Source of the DNA: Acidobacteriota bacterium | Lineage (GTDB): Bacteria; Acidobacteriota; Terriglobia; Bryobacterales; Bryobacteraceae | DNA: 43,926 bases | Reading direction: 5' to 3' | NCBI GenBank assembly: GCA_016178155.1 | Contig: JACOTZ010000074.1 | Location: 1-43,926, forward strand | Shown here: positions 43,829 to 43,926 of the stretch, in pieces | Layout: each line of letters opens with the position of its first letter | How positions within the stretch are numbered: the stretch's first letter is position 1 | The notes under the pieces: model-generated | What the model saw: only the letters and a program-made list of their open reading frames with translations | Told to the model about the DNA's origin: nothing | The model's database searches: none | Program-made: the position numbers and the translations under genes

Positions 43829-43926
43829 TAACCGAGGTTCGTCACCACCACTCCCTGACGGTCGTGGCTCAGAACGCTTCCGCTGATTTGACGGCACTTA
43901 CTGAGCCGCGCGCGTCAGCAAGCGGT
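43829..43926 (-). repeat. 98-bp dispersed repeat, copy 2 (cut by window end)
   Basis: This is the inverted counterpart of 9597-9694, identical except at 43836. The window ends inside the repeat, which therefore may extend further. It begins 86 bases upstream of the FAH gene start and is non-coding. Confidence 0.95.

Overview
The window looks like a chromosomal segment of a GC-rich, Gram-negative bacterium. LolA, several outer-membrane beta-barrels and an outer-membrane lipoprotein cytochrome indicate two membranes. An Acidobacteriota member (Solibacter/Bryobacter-like) is the best guess, from the Tat-exported Gfo/Idh/MocA oxidoreductase, the fused Kgd-type 2-oxoglutarate dehydrogenase, the carboxypeptidase-regulatory-domain protein and the GC-rich palindromic intergenic repeats. 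That assignment is inference. I saw no rRNA, tRNA, CRISPR array, integrase or transposase.

Layout. 1-9173 is housekeeping: the start of a Tat-exported oxidoreductase, a DUF72 protein, the 1211-aa Kgd/SucA fusion, a Gfo/Idh/MocA oxidoreductase, a heptad-repeat membrane protein, then prfB (with its programmed +1 frameshift), a TsaC/Sua5 tRNA-modification enzyme and a metallo-beta-lactamase-fold protein that seems to lack its metal ligands. 9174-15438 holds an MFS transporter, a small secreted protein and a P-type cation ATPase, separated by gene-poor stretches with hairpins, a 98-bp dispersed repeat and a tandem ~104-bp repeat. 15439-21185 is a minus-strand stress group: protein acetyltransferase (Pat type), Acg-like nitroreductase, tandem universal stress protein, a small membrane protein and a receiver-like protein.

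The centre of interest is 21265-34063, which reads as a sigma-54-controlled extracellular electron transfer locus. It encodes a PAS-AAA+-Fis activator, an alginate-export-type porin and a monoheme cytochrome. A minus-strand operon follows: an OmcA/MtrC-like decaheme lipoprotein, an MtrA/DmsE-like decaheme cytochrome and an MtrB/PioB-like barrel (split by a frameshift). Divergent from it are a 32-aa secreted peptide, a nine-heme cytochrome fused to a cytochrome b561-like membrane domain, and a hexaheme NapC/NirT-type membrane cytochrome. In all I count 36 c-heme motifs. The two inner-membrane cytochromes could exchange electrons with the quinone pool, and the MtrA/B/C set could carry them across the outer membrane. 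Four good -24/-12 (sigma-54) promoter matches sit upstream of the activator, the monoheme cytochrome, the mtrC-like gene and the peptide/nine-heme gene, so the locus looks like one regulon with an autoregulated activator.

34064-35656 is a decayed junction with two gene remnants and a perfect 28-bp inverted repeat. 35657-43742 is accessory: a secreted protein, an unusual Ntn-hydrolase-like ORF of different composition, and a minus-strand run (beta-propeller membrane protein, PD40 propeller, DUF1624-type acyltransferase, LolA-like protein, small membrane protein, FAH hydrolase). The window ends inside a second, inverted copy of the 98-bp repeat.
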